Translations under genes and position numbers: made by a program | Shown here: in pieces, positions 1-8,337 of the stretch | Layout of the letters: the number at the start of each line of letters is the position of its first letter | Position numbering within the stretch: position 1 is the first letter of the stretch | The notes under the pieces: generated by a model | Database searches by the model: none | Told to the model about the DNA's origin: nothing | Seen by the model: only the letters and a program-made list of their open reading frames with translations | Source: Pedobacter cryophilus | GTDB lineage: Bacteria; Bacteroidota; Bacteroidia; Sphingobacteriales; Sphingobacteriaceae | Direction: 5' to 3' | Assembly: GCF_005116455.1 (NCBI RefSeq) | Contig: NZ_SWBP01000008.1 | Coordinates: 48,895-112,894, forward strand | DNA: 64,000 nt

Positions 1-818
1 GCACCGCTGGTATATGGCGAAAAACCTGCATTATGGATGCTGGCGGTTGGCAACATGATACCTTAACCGAAGATTTAGATTTAAGCTATAGAGCACAGCT
101 TAAAGGCTGGCAATTTCAATATGTAGAAGATGTTGCCACTCCGGCCGAACTCCCTGTAGAACTTAACGCTTTCCGTTCTCAACAACACCGCTGGACCAAA
201 GGAGCCATAGAAACTTCTAAAAAAATGGTGAAGGAAATTTGGAAAGCAGATGTTGGACTAAAAAAGAAAATTTTTGGCACCCTCCATTTAATGAATTCTT
301 ATGTTTTCTTATTTGTGTTTTTAACCAGCATTTTAAGTATTCCTGTGTTATTTATCAAAAATGAGGGAAATATCAATCCTATTTATTTCCAATTAATGTC
401 GGTTTTTTTGATTGGGTTTGTGATTGTTACCCTGTTTTACCTCATTGCTAATTTCTCCAAAAAAGAGAGTTTAAAAGCCTTTGCTAAACTATTTCCCATG
501 TTTCTTTCCGTTTCTATGGCATTAAGTTTTCACAATTCCATTGCCGTTTTAGAAGGTTTATTTGGTTTTAAAAGTGATTTTATCAGAACCCCCAAATTTA
601 ACATCACCAATTTAAAAGAAGGTTTTAAAAGCAATATTTATGTAAAGCATGGTTTGCCAAAAGCTTTTTATGTGGAGCTGTTTTTAAGTCTTTACTTTTT
701 TACCGGTTTAGTTTTCGCTATCTATTATAAAGATTTCGGATTGTTTCCTTTTCATTTGATGCTTTTTACAGGTTTTAGTACGTTGACGTTTTATTCTGTT
801 AAGAGTAAGTTAGCTTAG
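1..818 (+). CDS. Glycosyltransferase family 2, membrane-bound (C-terminal part, cut by window edge)
   Basis: The reading frame is open to the left edge, and the residues before the first ATG (33) already match the family (TAGIWRK), so the gene starts outside the window. The visible part has the processive GT2 motifs: TED in DTLTEDLDLSYRAQLKGW and QQHRW in QQHRWTKG, typical of cellulose-synthase-like enzymes that move sugars from nucleotide donors onto a growing chain or lipid. After these come about four to five hydrophobic segments, placing the enzyme in the inner membrane. The product is not deducible. It has no downstream partner; a repeat-like 620-bp gap follows. Family assignment is firm, substrate unknown. 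Confidence 0.85.
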   Translation, partial: TAGIWRKTCIMDAGGWQHDTLTEDLDLSYRAQLKGWQFQYVEDVATPAELPVELNAFRSQQHRWTKGAIETSKKMVKEIWKADVGLKKKIFGTLHLMNSYVFLFVFLTSILSIPVLFIKNEGNINPIYFQLMSVFLIGFVIVTLFYLIANFSKKESLKAFAKLFPMFLSVSMALSFHNSIAVLEGLFGFKSDFIRTPKFNITNLKEGFKSNIYVKHGLPKAFYVELFLSLYFFTGLVFAIYYKDFGLFPFHLMLFTGFSTLTFYSVKSKLA

Positions 819-1439
819 AGTTAAGCTATCTAATTGGATTTTTGTTTCAATTGAATTTGAGTTCCAATTCATATTCTCGCCGCTCATAGCCGCGGGAGCC
901 TATTACTTTTTCTTTAGCAAAAAAGTAACAAAATGCCACCGCTTCGCCATTAGCTACAAAGTTTTTAGTTAAACTTCTTCATCACAACCGCTAATACCAA
1001 GGCGGAATAAGACGGTTATGAATGGTTAGTGCAAGATGTTCTGATATTAATTTTGAAATTCATTATTCCCATTGAGATTGTGACTTTGCAAAGTTGTTGT
1101 GCAGAGCGACAAAGCAAGGCCGGCCTATGAAGATTTGAAAAGGAAGTCCAAGAAATCTTTGGCAGAAACTTACATAAAGCAGTATCATCAGCAAACCGAC
1201 GAGTGATGCAGAAACTTATAAATAGCAGAACCATTCCCACGGCTTCGGTTTGCGCTTAAAGATTTATTGAGGCTAACTGATCAAATATTCATCAGCCTTG
1301 ATTTTTTGGTTACTTTTTTATCAAGAAAAAAGTGACAAGCCATTGCCTGGCTAAGGCAGAAAAGCGTTGTGGGTTTGGGGTTTTACAAAAAAAGCCAGTT
1401 CATCACAAACTGGCTCTCAAAATTCATATAAACCAAAAA
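819..1439. other. 620-bp gene-free stretch with two paired-arm hairpins
   Basis: I see no convincing gene. Two similar hairpins lie near its ends: 903-928 (TTACTTTTT pairing with AAAAAGTAA) and 1309-1336 (GTTACTTTTTT pairing with AAAAAAGTGAC). Both carry the GTTACTTTTTT/AAAAAAGTRAC theme. The interior has short open frames in both directions but no recognisable protein. It may be a decayed repeat or a non-autonomous element. The cbs terminator lies at its right end. Confidence 0.4.
1387..1415 (-). terminator. Terminator of the cystathionine beta-synthase gene
   Basis: Read on the minus strand: stem AGCCAGTT/AACTGGCT with a 7-nt loop, followed by a run of seven T, 25 bp after the stop codon. 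Confidence 0.85.
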
Positions 1440-2801
1440 CTATCCCGATATCGCATCAATAATATCATACTGAGTAATAATCTCAATCCTTCCGTCAGAA
1501 CATTCCACTAAAACAGCCGAATTTTCTTTATTAATCAAACCCGAAATTTTATCAATAGAAGTATTTAAATCTACAAAAGGGAAAGAAGCAGTTTGAATTG
1601 CCGAAACTTTTGAAGATTTTATAGCATTGTTTTCAATCAAGGCTGTTAAAATATCACTCTCCGTTACACGCCCAACAACCATCCCTTGCTGCACCACCGG
1701 AATTTGAGAAATATTTAAAGATTTCATGGTATTAATAGCTTCTAAAACAGTTTTTTCGCTATCAATAGTCACCATTTCTTGAGGCTCACGTTTACAAATA
1801 ATAGATCTTGCAGTTAGTTTTTCATCTTCTAAAAATCCTCTTTCACGCAACCAATCATCGTTAAACATTTTACCTAAATAACGTGTTCCGTGGTCATGAA
1901 AAATAATCACCACCACATCGTCTTTCTTCAAATGCTCTTTCAATTGTAATAAACCAGCAACCGCTGCACCTGCCGAGTTTCCTGCAAAAATCCCCTCTTT
2001 TCGGGCAATATCTCTGGTCATTAAAGCGGCATCTTTATCGGTCACTTTTTCAAATCGGTCTATTAAAGAAAAATCGACGTTTTTAGGTAAAAAGTCTTCT
2101 CCAATACCTTCAGTGATGTAAGGATAAACCTCCTTCATATCAAAAATTCCGGTTTCTTTGTACTTTTTAAATACCGAACCATAAGTATCAATTCCCCAAA
2201 TTTTAATGTTTGGGTTTTGCTCCTTTAAATATTTTCCTGTTCCAGAAATCGTTCCACCAGTGCCCACACCAACCACTAAATGAGTGATTTTCCCTTCCGT
2301 TTGTTCCCAAATCTCCGGACCAGTTTGCTCATAATGCGCCTGCGAATTAGATAAATTATCATACTGATTAGGCTTCCAAGAATTTGGAGTTTCACGCTCT
2401 AACCTGCTCGAAACCGAATAATAAGACCTCGGGTCTTCGGGCTCCACATCCGTTGGGCAAACAATTACCTCGGCACCAAAAGCCTTTAGCGCATCCACTT
2501 TTTCTTTAGATTGCTTATCCGTAGTCGTAAAAATACATTTATAGCCCTTACAAACCGCCGCAATAGCCAAACCCATCCCTGTATTGCCAGATGTTCCTTC
2601 AATAATTGTTCCGCCTGGTTTCAACTTTCCACTCTTCTCGGCATCCTCAATCATCTTCAAAGCCATACGGTCTTTAATAGAATTACCCGGGTTGGTTGTC
2701 TCAATTTTGGCCAAAACCGTAGCCTCTATATCTTTTGTAAGTTTATTCAGTTTTACCAAAGGCGTATTGCCAATAGTTTCTAAAATATTGTTGTACCACA
2801 T
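1440..2801 (-). CDS. Cystathionine beta-synthase-type PLP enzyme with C-terminal CBS pair
   Basis: A 453-residue cytoplasmic PLP enzyme of the cysteine synthase/cystathionine beta-synthase family, expected to condense serine (or O-acetylserine) with homocysteine or sulfide. The N-terminal catalytic domain (about 1-320) has NPGNSIKDR with the PLP lysine near residue 43, the substrate loop TSGNTG and the phosphate-binding GTGGT. Residues about 335-453 form two CBS motifs, which in this family bind adenosyl ligands such as SAM. The ATG at 2801 matches the usual family N-terminus (MWYNNILETIGNTPLVKL). The gene stands alone and has its own terminator. Whether it makes cystathionine or cysteine cannot be settled from sequence alone. 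Confidence 0.9.
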   Translation of the reverse strand: MWYNNILETIGNTPLVKLNKLTKDIEATVLAKIETTNPGNSIKDRMALKMIEDAEKSGKLKPGGTIIEGTSGNTGMGLAIAAVCKGYKCIFTTTDKQSKEKVDALKAFGAEVIVCPTDVEPEDPRSYYSVSSRLERETPNSWKPNQYDNLSNSQAHYEQTGPEIWEQTEGKITHLVVGVGTGGTISGTGKYLKEQNPNIKIWGIDTYGSVFKKYKETGIFDMKEVYPYITEGIGEDFLPKNVDFSLIDRFEKVTDKDAALMTRDIARKEGIFAGNSAGAAVAGLLQLKEHLKKDDVVVIIFHDHGTRYLGKMFNDDWLRERGFLEDEKLTARSIICKREPQEMVTIDSEKTVLEAINTMKSLNISQIPVVQQGMVVGRVTESDILTALIENNAIKSSKVSAIQTASFPFVDLNTSIDKISGLINKENSAVLVECSDGRIEIITQYDIIDAISG

Positions 2802-2985
2802 GGCAGTAAAGTTAAATAAATTAGCCTTACAAGCCTTCTATAAATTGCCAAAACCCCTAAAAAACAAACATTATACTTACAAATGTCATTCAACAAAATA
2901 AAATTCCGAAACGGGTTCTGTAACCCTAAAGCTTCAAAATTTAAAAAGGTATTTTTTAGAAAAGCAAATGCAGTGGTTCTTGGGT

Positions 2986-3065
2986 AAGGCTAGTCCTGCT
3001 GTACATTCATACTGCACAGGCTTTATTCACGATGCCGGTATACATTTCCATCAGGTTTATTTTAA
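2986..3065 (-). repeat. Dispersed intergenic element, copy A
   Basis: Read on the minus strand it starts AAATAAAC near 3065 and ends with GGACTAGCC near 2988, the two conserved ends of a family seen seven times in this window (copies A-G). It is closest to copy C (26677-26754): both share GATACCGGC-like, GTGAATAA and TATGAATG blocks in the same order. It lies in the 457-bp gap between cbs and the restriction-modification operon, where I see no gene. Confidence 0.65.
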
Positions 3066-3198
3066 TTAGGATAATGCACTAAACTTTGTTATGTGTTGGA
3101 TTTTATAGTTTAAATTAGTTAAAAAACTATACAAAGTATCTGTTAATCAAAATAAATTTTGAGGACACCGCTTTATAAAAAAATGTGGAAAAGTTTTG

Positions 3199-3254
3199 TG
3201 GACAGTTCTTGTCCATAAAAAAATCATATATTATATTTGGACAAAATTAGACCA
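3199..3254 (+). promoter_or_regulatory. Promoter with two operator dyads for the restriction-modification operon
   Basis: A perfect dyad TGGACA-N5-TGTCCA spans 3199-3215. An imperfect dyad of the same layout, TGGACA-N5-AGACCA (second half-site 4 of 6), spans 3238-3254. Their centres are 39 bp apart. A Bacteroidota -7 box TATATTTG lies at 3232-3239 and a TTG (-33) at 3209-3211, spacing 20. The strong dyad therefore covers the -33 element and the weak one covers the end of the -7 box and the expected transcription start. This layout is known from controller (C) proteins of restriction-modification systems. The promoter lies downstream of the possible TTG start at 3196, which supports the ATG at 3259. 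Confidence 0.75.
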
Positions 3255-3258
3255 CAAA

Positions 3259-3576
3259 ATGAAAAAGCAACCGCTTACTTCTTTTAGTGAACACATACGC
3301 AACCTTCGTGAAACTGCTGAACTTTCGCTTAGACAAGTTGCAGGTGAACTAAATATTGACCCTTCCCTACTTGCCAAATTTGAACGTAACGAACGACAGC
3401 CTACAAAATATTTTATCAAACTTATTGCAGACTATTATCATATTGACAACAACGAATTACTAAGAGAATTCCTAAGCGATCAAATAGCATACAAAATGCT
3501 TGATGAATACGATGGATTGGAAATATTAAAAGTTGCAGAAGAAAAAATCCTTTACCTAAAATCTAAAAAACAATGA
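3259..3576 (+). CDS. XRE-family regulator, probable controller of the restriction-modification operon
   Basis: A 105-residue cytoplasmic DNA-binding protein. Residues about 10-62 form an XRE-type helix-turn-helix (LSLRQVAGELNID, then LLAKFERNERQPT); the acidic/lysine-rich tail is probably helical. Start chosen at ATG 3259: a TTG at 3196 keeps the frame open but lies upstream of the -7 promoter box and inside the operator. The stop overlaps the methyltransferase start (ATGA, 4 bp), so the two are likely translationally coupled. By position it should bind the TGGACA dyads in front of it and time the expression of methylase and endonuclease; this is inference from C-protein systems. Most C proteins are shorter (about 80 residues). 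Confidence 0.8.
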   Translation: MKKQPLTSFSEHIRNLRETAELSLRQVAGELNIDPSLLAKFERNERQPTKYFIKLIADYYHIDNNELLREFLSDQIAYKMLDEYDGLEILKVAEEKILYLKSKKQ

Positions 3577-4550
3577 ACAATACAGTATCAAGAAATAAAG
3601 AATTGCCTACATTTTTCGGTGAATTACAACTAAAAGGTGAACGTCTTGACAACGTTAATATTGAAGATAATCCAACTTTATTTTACCAGCATCCAAACGG
3701 ACAAATTTGGAATGGTAATAGCATTGAATGGATGAAAACGCTTGATGATGAAAGTATTGATTTGGTATTTGCTGACCCACCTTATAATATCAAAAAAGCT
3801 GATTGGGACACTTTTGAAAGTCAAGAGGCATATATACAGTTTTCTATAGAATGGATTGAGCAAGCATCAAGAATTTTAAAACCGCATGGCTCATTATATA
3901 TCTGCGGGTTTTCTGAAATACTTGCTGATATTAAACATCCTGCAACAAAGTTTTTTAAATCTTGTCGTTGGATAATTTGGAACTACAAGAACAAAGCCAA
4001 CTTAGGGAAAGATTGGGGACGTAGCCACGAAAGTATTTTGCATTTTCGCAAAACAAAAAATTTCACTTTCAACATCGATAAAATCCGTATTCCATATGGC
4101 GAACATACATTAAAATATCCAAGCCATCCACAAGCTGAAACAAGTCAATACGGAAAAGGTAAAAATAGTAATCAAAATTGGGAACCAAATCCGTTAGGAG
4201 CAAAACCTAAAGACGTTTTGGAAATTCCACAAGACATTATAGAAGTGCCTACCACTTGTAATGGAATGCATGAAAAAACACCCCATCCAACTCAAAAACC
4301 TGAAGAACTTTTGAGAAAAATCATATTAGCTTCGTCTAACATAGGCGACATAATATTAGACCCTTTTTGTGGCTCTGGTACAACACCTGTTTGCGCTGAA
4401 CAACTAAACCGCAAATGGTTATCTTGTGACCTATCTTCAGAATATTTAGATTGGGCTTGCGACCGTATTGAAATGGTTGAAGAATGGACTATCGAACAAT
4501 GGATTAAATACGATTTTAACAACCAAAAAAGACGTAACTCAATAAGATGA
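3573..4550 (+). CDS. DNA methyltransferase, beta class (type II restriction-modification)
   Basis: A 325-residue SAM-dependent DNA methylase. The catalytic motif IV DPPY lies near residue 66 (VFADPPYNIKKADWD) and the SAM motif FCGSGTT near residue 264. Order IV then I, with the target-recognition region between them, defines the beta class. DPPY is most common in N6-adenine methylases but does not exclude N4-cytosine. The HPTQKP motif near residue 235 is typical of this class. It starts on an ATGA overlap with the regulator and ends on an ATGA overlap with the endonuclease gene. It should protect the host site cut by the downstream protein. The recognition sequence cannot be read from the protein. 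Confidence 0.92.
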   Translation: MNNTVSRNKELPTFFGELQLKGERLDNVNIEDNPTLFYQHPNGQIWNGNSIEWMKTLDDESIDLVFADPPYNIKKADWDTFESQEAYIQFSIEWIEQASRILKPHGSLYICGFSEILADIKHPATKFFKSCRWIIWNYKNKANLGKDWGRSHESILHFRKTKNFTFNIDKIRIPYGEHTLKYPSHPQAETSQYGKGKNSNQNWEPNPLGAKPKDVLEIPQDIIEVPTTCNGMHEKTPHPTQKPEELLRKIILASSNIGDIILDPFCGSGTTPVCAEQLNRKWLSCDLSSEYLDWACDRIEMVEEWTIEQWIKYDFNNQKRRNSIR

Positions 4551-5443
4551 ACATAAAGAAGATTTTAGATAAAGCTCTTGACAAAAACAACTTTCAAAAT
4601 TTGCAAGGCTATATAGATTTTGCACAACATTATCTTGATTTTGTATCTGAACACTTACAGGCTGTAATCATTTCACAAAACGAAAACTATTACAATTTTT
4701 ACCAATATGACAAGCAGGGCAATTTTCAAATAACCCGACCTATCAATTCAAACCTGATGTATAAAACAGATACCTTTTCTGTTGCTAATAAAAAGTTTAT
4801 TGAAATGTTAATAAATATGAGAGATGTTAAGCCAACACTTGAAATTGAAAGACAAATACTCAATAATGCAACTTATACAATTCAACAATCAATTGGTGGT
4901 GCATTGGATGCAATTGAAGGAGGAAAATCCAACTTTGCAAGGAAAATAAATGGTGATTTATTTGAAAATTTAATCCGTCTTATTATCAACGAAACAGGAA
5001 TAAAAGCTAAAGCTGGTATTGTTAAAGTGCCAGTAATAATTGATAATATTGAAGAGTTCAAAATGAATTACCAACATGACCTTATAATTGAAAATCTGGA
5101 CGAAATAAAACTAATAGGTTCAATCAAAACATCAAGCAAAGACCGTATTGACAAAATATTCATCGATAAATTTTTATACAATAAACTAACTGAAAAAGAC
5201 ACGCCTCACATTGCAATCTTTTTACATGACGTTCAGAGGAAAAATGCAAGAAAAGAAAATGAATATGGAGTTAGTGGAACATTTCTACCAGGACATTTCA
5301 AAGGTTATACTATAAAACTCAATCCACTTGACGGTGTTTATTATTGCGACATTAGACCAAGCATGAAAACAGAAAAAATATTGAAAGACCACATCAAAAC
5401 ATTTGACAATTTGCTTATCGACGACATTTGGAAATTCTTATAA
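4547..5443 (+). CDS. Probable type II restriction endonuclease
   Basis: A 298-residue protein without a family I can name confidently. It is called an endonuclease from its place, coupled by a 4-bp overlap to the methylase, and from the segment around residues 176-205: an Asp in YQHDLII, then IKTSSKDR about 15 residues later, then an acidic residue about 13 further on. This resembles the permuted PD-(D/E)XK site of the EcoRII/NgoMIV group, where a KTT-x-KDR-like stretch carries the catalytic lysine. The N-terminal half is helical and may dimerise or read DNA. A strong hairpin follows the stop, closing the operon. An alternative is a helper or accessory protein of the system. Confidence 0.7.
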   Translation: MNIKKILDKALDKNNFQNLQGYIDFAQHYLDFVSEHLQAVIISQNENYYNFYQYDKQGNFQITRPINSNLMYKTDTFSVANKKFIEMLINMRDVKPTLEIERQILNNATYTIQQSIGGALDAIEGGKSNFARKINGDLFENLIRLIINETGIKAKAGIVKVPVIIDNIEEFKMNYQHDLIIENLDEIKLIGSIKTSSKDRIDKIFIDKFLYNKLTEKDTPHIAIFLHDVQRKNARKENEYGVSGTFLPGHFKGYTIKLNPLDGVYYCDIRPSMKTEKILKDHIKTFDNLLIDDIWKFL

Positions 5444-5465
5444 ATAACTAGACCTACACTTCTCT

Positions 5466-5500
5466 GGTTTCAGTGTTCCTTTTTCAGGAACACTGAAACC
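5466..5500 (+). terminator. Strong hairpin closing the restriction-modification operon
   Basis: A perfect 15-bp stem (GGTTTCAGTGTTCCT and its complement) with a 5-nt loop, 23 bp after the endonuclease stop. It lacks a long T run, so it may also protect the 3' end of the mRNA. Confidence 0.75.
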
Positions 5501-5556
5501 TTATTATGAAAACAGAAAACTAAGTTTGATCATAATTTTTTTTTAATTTTAGAATA

Positions 5557-5931
5557 ATGAAAAACACAGCTATCGTAAAAAAATCCGCTATGGTGATTTT
5601 TAGAATTACCCTTGGAATTGTATTGGGAGGTAAAATATTAAACTGGTTTTTAGATTTTAGCGATGAAACCAACCAAATTCTAAATATAGGCATGTATTGC
5701 TTAATTGGAATCATGTATTTATTTTTTGGCTCTGTATGGAGCAATAAATGGGTTAATGCAGTCTTCATTATTTGTGGCTTGTACTTAATCATCATGCATT
5801 TCTTTGATAAAAATGAAATTATCTCATTTATAGCGTTCATTTGCATGCTAACACCGCTGTTAATTGTTAGATTTTATCCTCTTGAAGATGATGAAAAAGA
5901 ATTAACAGAAAAACTGGACATCAAAAACTAA
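5557..5931 (+). CDS. Small integral membrane protein, unknown function
   Basis: I do not recognise this 124-residue protein. It has four hydrophobic segments (about 12-32, 41-60, 66-84 and 90-107) and a charged C-terminal tail rich in Asp, Glu and Lys, giving an inner-membrane protein. The start ATG at 5557 precedes the basic MKNTAIVKKS. It sits between the terminator of the restriction-modification operon and a hydrolase gene 62 bp downstream, with no clear link to either. Confidence 0.6.
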   Translation: MKNTAIVKKSAMVIFRITLGIVLGGKILNWFLDFSDETNQILNIGMYCLIGIMYLFFGSVWSNKWVNAVFIICGLYLIIMHFFDKNEIISFIAFICMLTPLLIVRFYPLEDDEKELTEKLDIKN

Positions 5932-5993
5932 CACAAGTTGCCAATTTAACAACAGAGAACTCTCCTTAAAACAGAAGAATTATCGAAAAATAA

Positions 5994-6713
5994 ATGAACA
6001 TCAAAAAAACGATCAAAACAATTTGGATAACTGGTGGAATAGTTTTCACACTCTGGATGTTCTATTCTTATCAATCTCATGGAGTTGATCAATCGTTTCA
6101 AGAAAACAGCAACTTAATCAGCGTAGAAATATCTGATGACTTTTATTCATTTACGCCAAAAAAAGAATTTAAAGACGTTCTTATTTTTTTCCCTGGAGCA
6201 ATGGTAGATCCCAAAGCATACCTTCCTCTTTGCAGAAAAATAGCGGAAAACAATATAAAAGTTTACTTAATAAAAATGCCTTGGAGACTGGCATCAAAAG
6301 GATATAACAAACCCAAAGAACTCAATCTGTTTAATGATACAAGTAAAACCTATATACTAGCGGGTCATTCTCAGGGTGCAAAAATGGCCGCACAATTTGT
6401 ATATGAAAATCGTGATTTAATAGATAAACTTATTCTGATAGGAACTACTCATCCAAGAGATATTTCGCTTGCCGACATTAAAATTCCGATCTTAAAAATT
6501 TATGGCTCAAAAGACGGCGTGGCAGATGAAAAATCAATATTGAACAATAAATCTAACCTGCCTGCAATGACCAAGTTTACACGAATAGAGGGAGCAAATC
6601 ATGCCCAATTTGGTTATTATGGTTTTCAATTAGGAGACAATAAGGCTGATATAAGCAGAGAAAAACAACAATATGAAACTTTAAAAAATATATTAGCGTT
6701 TACAGGCAAATAA
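5994..6713 (+). CDS. Alpha/beta hydrolase, membrane-anchored
   Basis: A 239-residue serine hydrolase. An N-terminal hydrophobic segment (about 8-25) is probably a signal anchor placing the enzyme on the periplasmic side. The catalytic triad is visible: Ser in the nucleophile elbow GHSQG (about residue 125), Asp in YGSKDGVAD and His in GANHAQFGYYG. FFPGAMVDP forms the oxyanion region. It resembles the dienelactone-hydrolase-like PF12695 group, for which the substrate is usually unknown. It stands alone, 64 bp before the KOW gene. Confidence 0.85.
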   Translation: MNIKKTIKTIWITGGIVFTLWMFYSYQSHGVDQSFQENSNLISVEISDDFYSFTPKKEFKDVLIFFPGAMVDPKAYLPLCRKIAENNIKVYLIKMPWRLASKGYNKPKELNLFNDTSKTYILAGHSQGAKMAAQFVYENRDLIDKLILIGTTHPRDISLADIKIPILKIYGSKDGVADEKSILNNKSNLPAMTKFTRIEGANHAQFGYYGFQLGDNKADISREKQQYETLKNILAFTGK

Positions 6714-6777
6714 GGCACCTTACCTATCCAAAACTTGCTGATCCAAATTAAAATTTAACACATTTTCAAAAAACAAC

Positions 6778-6972
6778 ATGAAACCCGAAACACCAGAAAA
6801 CCTAAATGATGGAGACTTATGTAAAGTTATTGGTGGAGTTCATAAAGGAAAAACTGGTGTGGTGAGAGACATTCATACCAGTAAAACAGGCCATATCACT
6901 ATTACGGTAGTACAAGCTAATAGCGTACGTTTTAAAACTTTGGGTAAAAATGTGTTATTACAGTCAAGCTAG
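6778..6972 (+). CDS. KOW-motif protein
   Basis: A 64-residue protein made almost wholly of one KOW motif (LCKVIGGVHKGKTGVVRDI), the small beta-fold found in NusG and in ribosomal proteins L24 and L26. It probably binds RNA or ribosomes. It begins 64 bp after the hydrolase and ends 8 bp before the DUF1835 gene, so it likely shares an mRNA with the latter. No further domain is present. Confidence 0.75.
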   Translation: MKPETPENLNDGDLCKVIGGVHKGKTGVVRDIHTSKTGHITITVVQANSVRFKTLGKNVLLQSS

Positions 6973-6980
6973 ATTATAAT

Positions 6981-7739
6981 ATGGAAACTTACCATATTTT
7001 AAACGGGGATTGTTTGATAGATCAATTAGCCGAAACAAAAATTAATCAGGATTTTATTGTTTGCAGAGAATGCCTAATAGACGGCAATTTAAAAGCCAAT
7101 ACCCTTGCTAATTTTTGGGAAGTGAGGGCCAATTTTATTGCCGAAACTTACCATACCACCCAAGAAACCTACTTTAACAAAACCGTTAAGGAATTTGAAA
7201 AAATAAAGCAGTTACCTAACCATGCTGATGTTTGCCTTTGGTTTGAAAACGATTTGTTTTGCCAAACAAATATGTGGTTTGTGATCTGGTTAATTGCAAA
7301 GCAACCTTTGTTAAATATTTTCAGAGTTTTTCCTATCATTAAAAGCCATAAGGATATTTGGAAAGGCTTTGGAATTGCCAAAAAAGAAGATTTAGAAAAT
7401 GCCTACCAAGCAAAAGTTAAATTTACTGCAGAAGATTTGGCACTCGGTAAAAACTTATGGAAAGCTTATCAGGAGCATGATTTAGAAGCTTTAAAAATAT
7501 TATCAAAAACGCCATCTAACTGTTTTAAATATTTAGAAGAAGTTTGCGCTGCGCATATAGATAGATTTCCACCAGATCATTCTTTAGGCCGACCAGATAA
7601 AGTAGTAAAAGAGTTGTTGATTACTAAATTAACTTCTTTTGAGGAAGTTTTTATAGCGTTTAACGAAAGAGAGGGTATTTACGGCTTTGGAGATTCGCAA
7701 CTTATGAGTATTTTTAAACGGCAAATTAATCCTAAATGA
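6981..7739 (+). CDS. DUF1835 domain-containing protein
   Basis: A 252-residue cytoplasmic protein that opens with the DUF1835 signature (YHILNGDCLIDQL) and continues with CRECLIDGNL and LWFENDLFCQTN. Nothing is established about its activity. It has no signal peptide or membrane segment. It lies 8 bp after the KOW gene and 32 bp before a DoxX gene, so it is probably co-transcribed with both. Confidence 0.8.
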   Translation: METYHILNGDCLIDQLAETKINQDFIVCRECLIDGNLKANTLANFWEVRANFIAETYHTTQETYFNKTVKEFEKIKQLPNHADVCLWFENDLFCQTNMWFVIWLIAKQPLLNIFRVFPIIKSHKDIWKGFGIAKKEDLENAYQAKVKFTAEDLALGKNLWKAYQEHDLEALKILSKTPSNCFKYLEEVCAAHIDRFPPDHSLGRPDKVVKELLITKLTSFEEVFIAFNEREGIYGFGDSQLMSIFKRQINPK

Positions 7740-7771
7740 TTATTTAAAAATATTGCCCTTAAAAAAACATC

Positions 7772-8152
7772 ATGAAACAGAAAATTATCTTTGGTATCAG
7801 CCTGCTTTTTGGCTTAATGTTTATCAACTCAGGGTTTAACAAATTTTTTAATTATATGCCCATGCCAGATGATATGCCTAAAAACATGTTGAAATTTATG
7901 GCCGCCTTTATGGAAATTGGCTGGCTTATGCCGTTAATTGCAGTTACAGAAATTATTGGAGGCATCCTGTTTATCATTCCTAAATTTAGAGCTTTAGGTG
8001 CAATAATTATCTTCCCGGTTATGATTGGAATATTATTAACGCATATTATTAACGAACCAACTGGTTTACCTATTGCTGTTGTTTTGATGGGAATTAACCT
8101 GTGGATTATTTTCGAAAACAGAGAGAAATATTTTCCTATGGTAAATAAGTAG
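7772..8152 (+). CDS. DoxX-family membrane protein
   Basis: A 126-residue inner-membrane protein with four hydrophobic segments (about 5-22, 45-68, 72-90 and 95-114) and the DoxX features FGLMFINSGFNKF and EIIGGILFIIPKFRALGA. DoxX-type proteins are linked to respiration and redox homeostasis, but no enzymatic activity is assured. Spacing of 32 bp to DUF1835 suggests one transcript. The 185 bp after it hold nothing I can name. Confidence 0.85.
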   Translation: MKQKIIFGISLLFGLMFINSGFNKFFNYMPMPDDMPKNMLKFMAAFMEIGWLMPLIAVTEIIGGILFIIPKFRALGAIIIFPVMIGILLTHIINEPTGLPIAVVLMGINLWIIFENREKYFPMVNK

Positions 8153-8337
8153 ATTGATGTGCTTTAAGTATTTTCAAACTAAACCTAAGTTTTAAATAAA
8201 TTGGGCGTATCATTTTCGGCCTTAATTTCTAAAAAAGACTGTTTTTTAGGTAAATAGGATACAATAATACTTTCTAAAAATCAGCCTAAATTGGGCAGAA
8301 TTAAATTTTCCTATATTTTTAGTGTAAACATATTTTT

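Noticed and set aside
1016..1240. 74-codon open frame on the minus strand in the gap after the glycosyltransferase
   Set aside because: Odd composition (many Cys, Arg and Ser), no recognisable domain, no promoter and no neighbours; it lies in a stretch that looks like repeat remains.
2511..2901. Plus-strand open frames (90 and 105 codons) over the cystathionine beta-synthase gene
   Set aside because: They lie antisense to a well-supported gene and have no protein-like features; shadows of that gene.
3196..3258. TTG at 3196 as the start of the XRE regulator
   Set aside because: The codon lies upstream of the -7 promoter box and its 21 extra residues do not look like the family; the ATG at 3259 is better.
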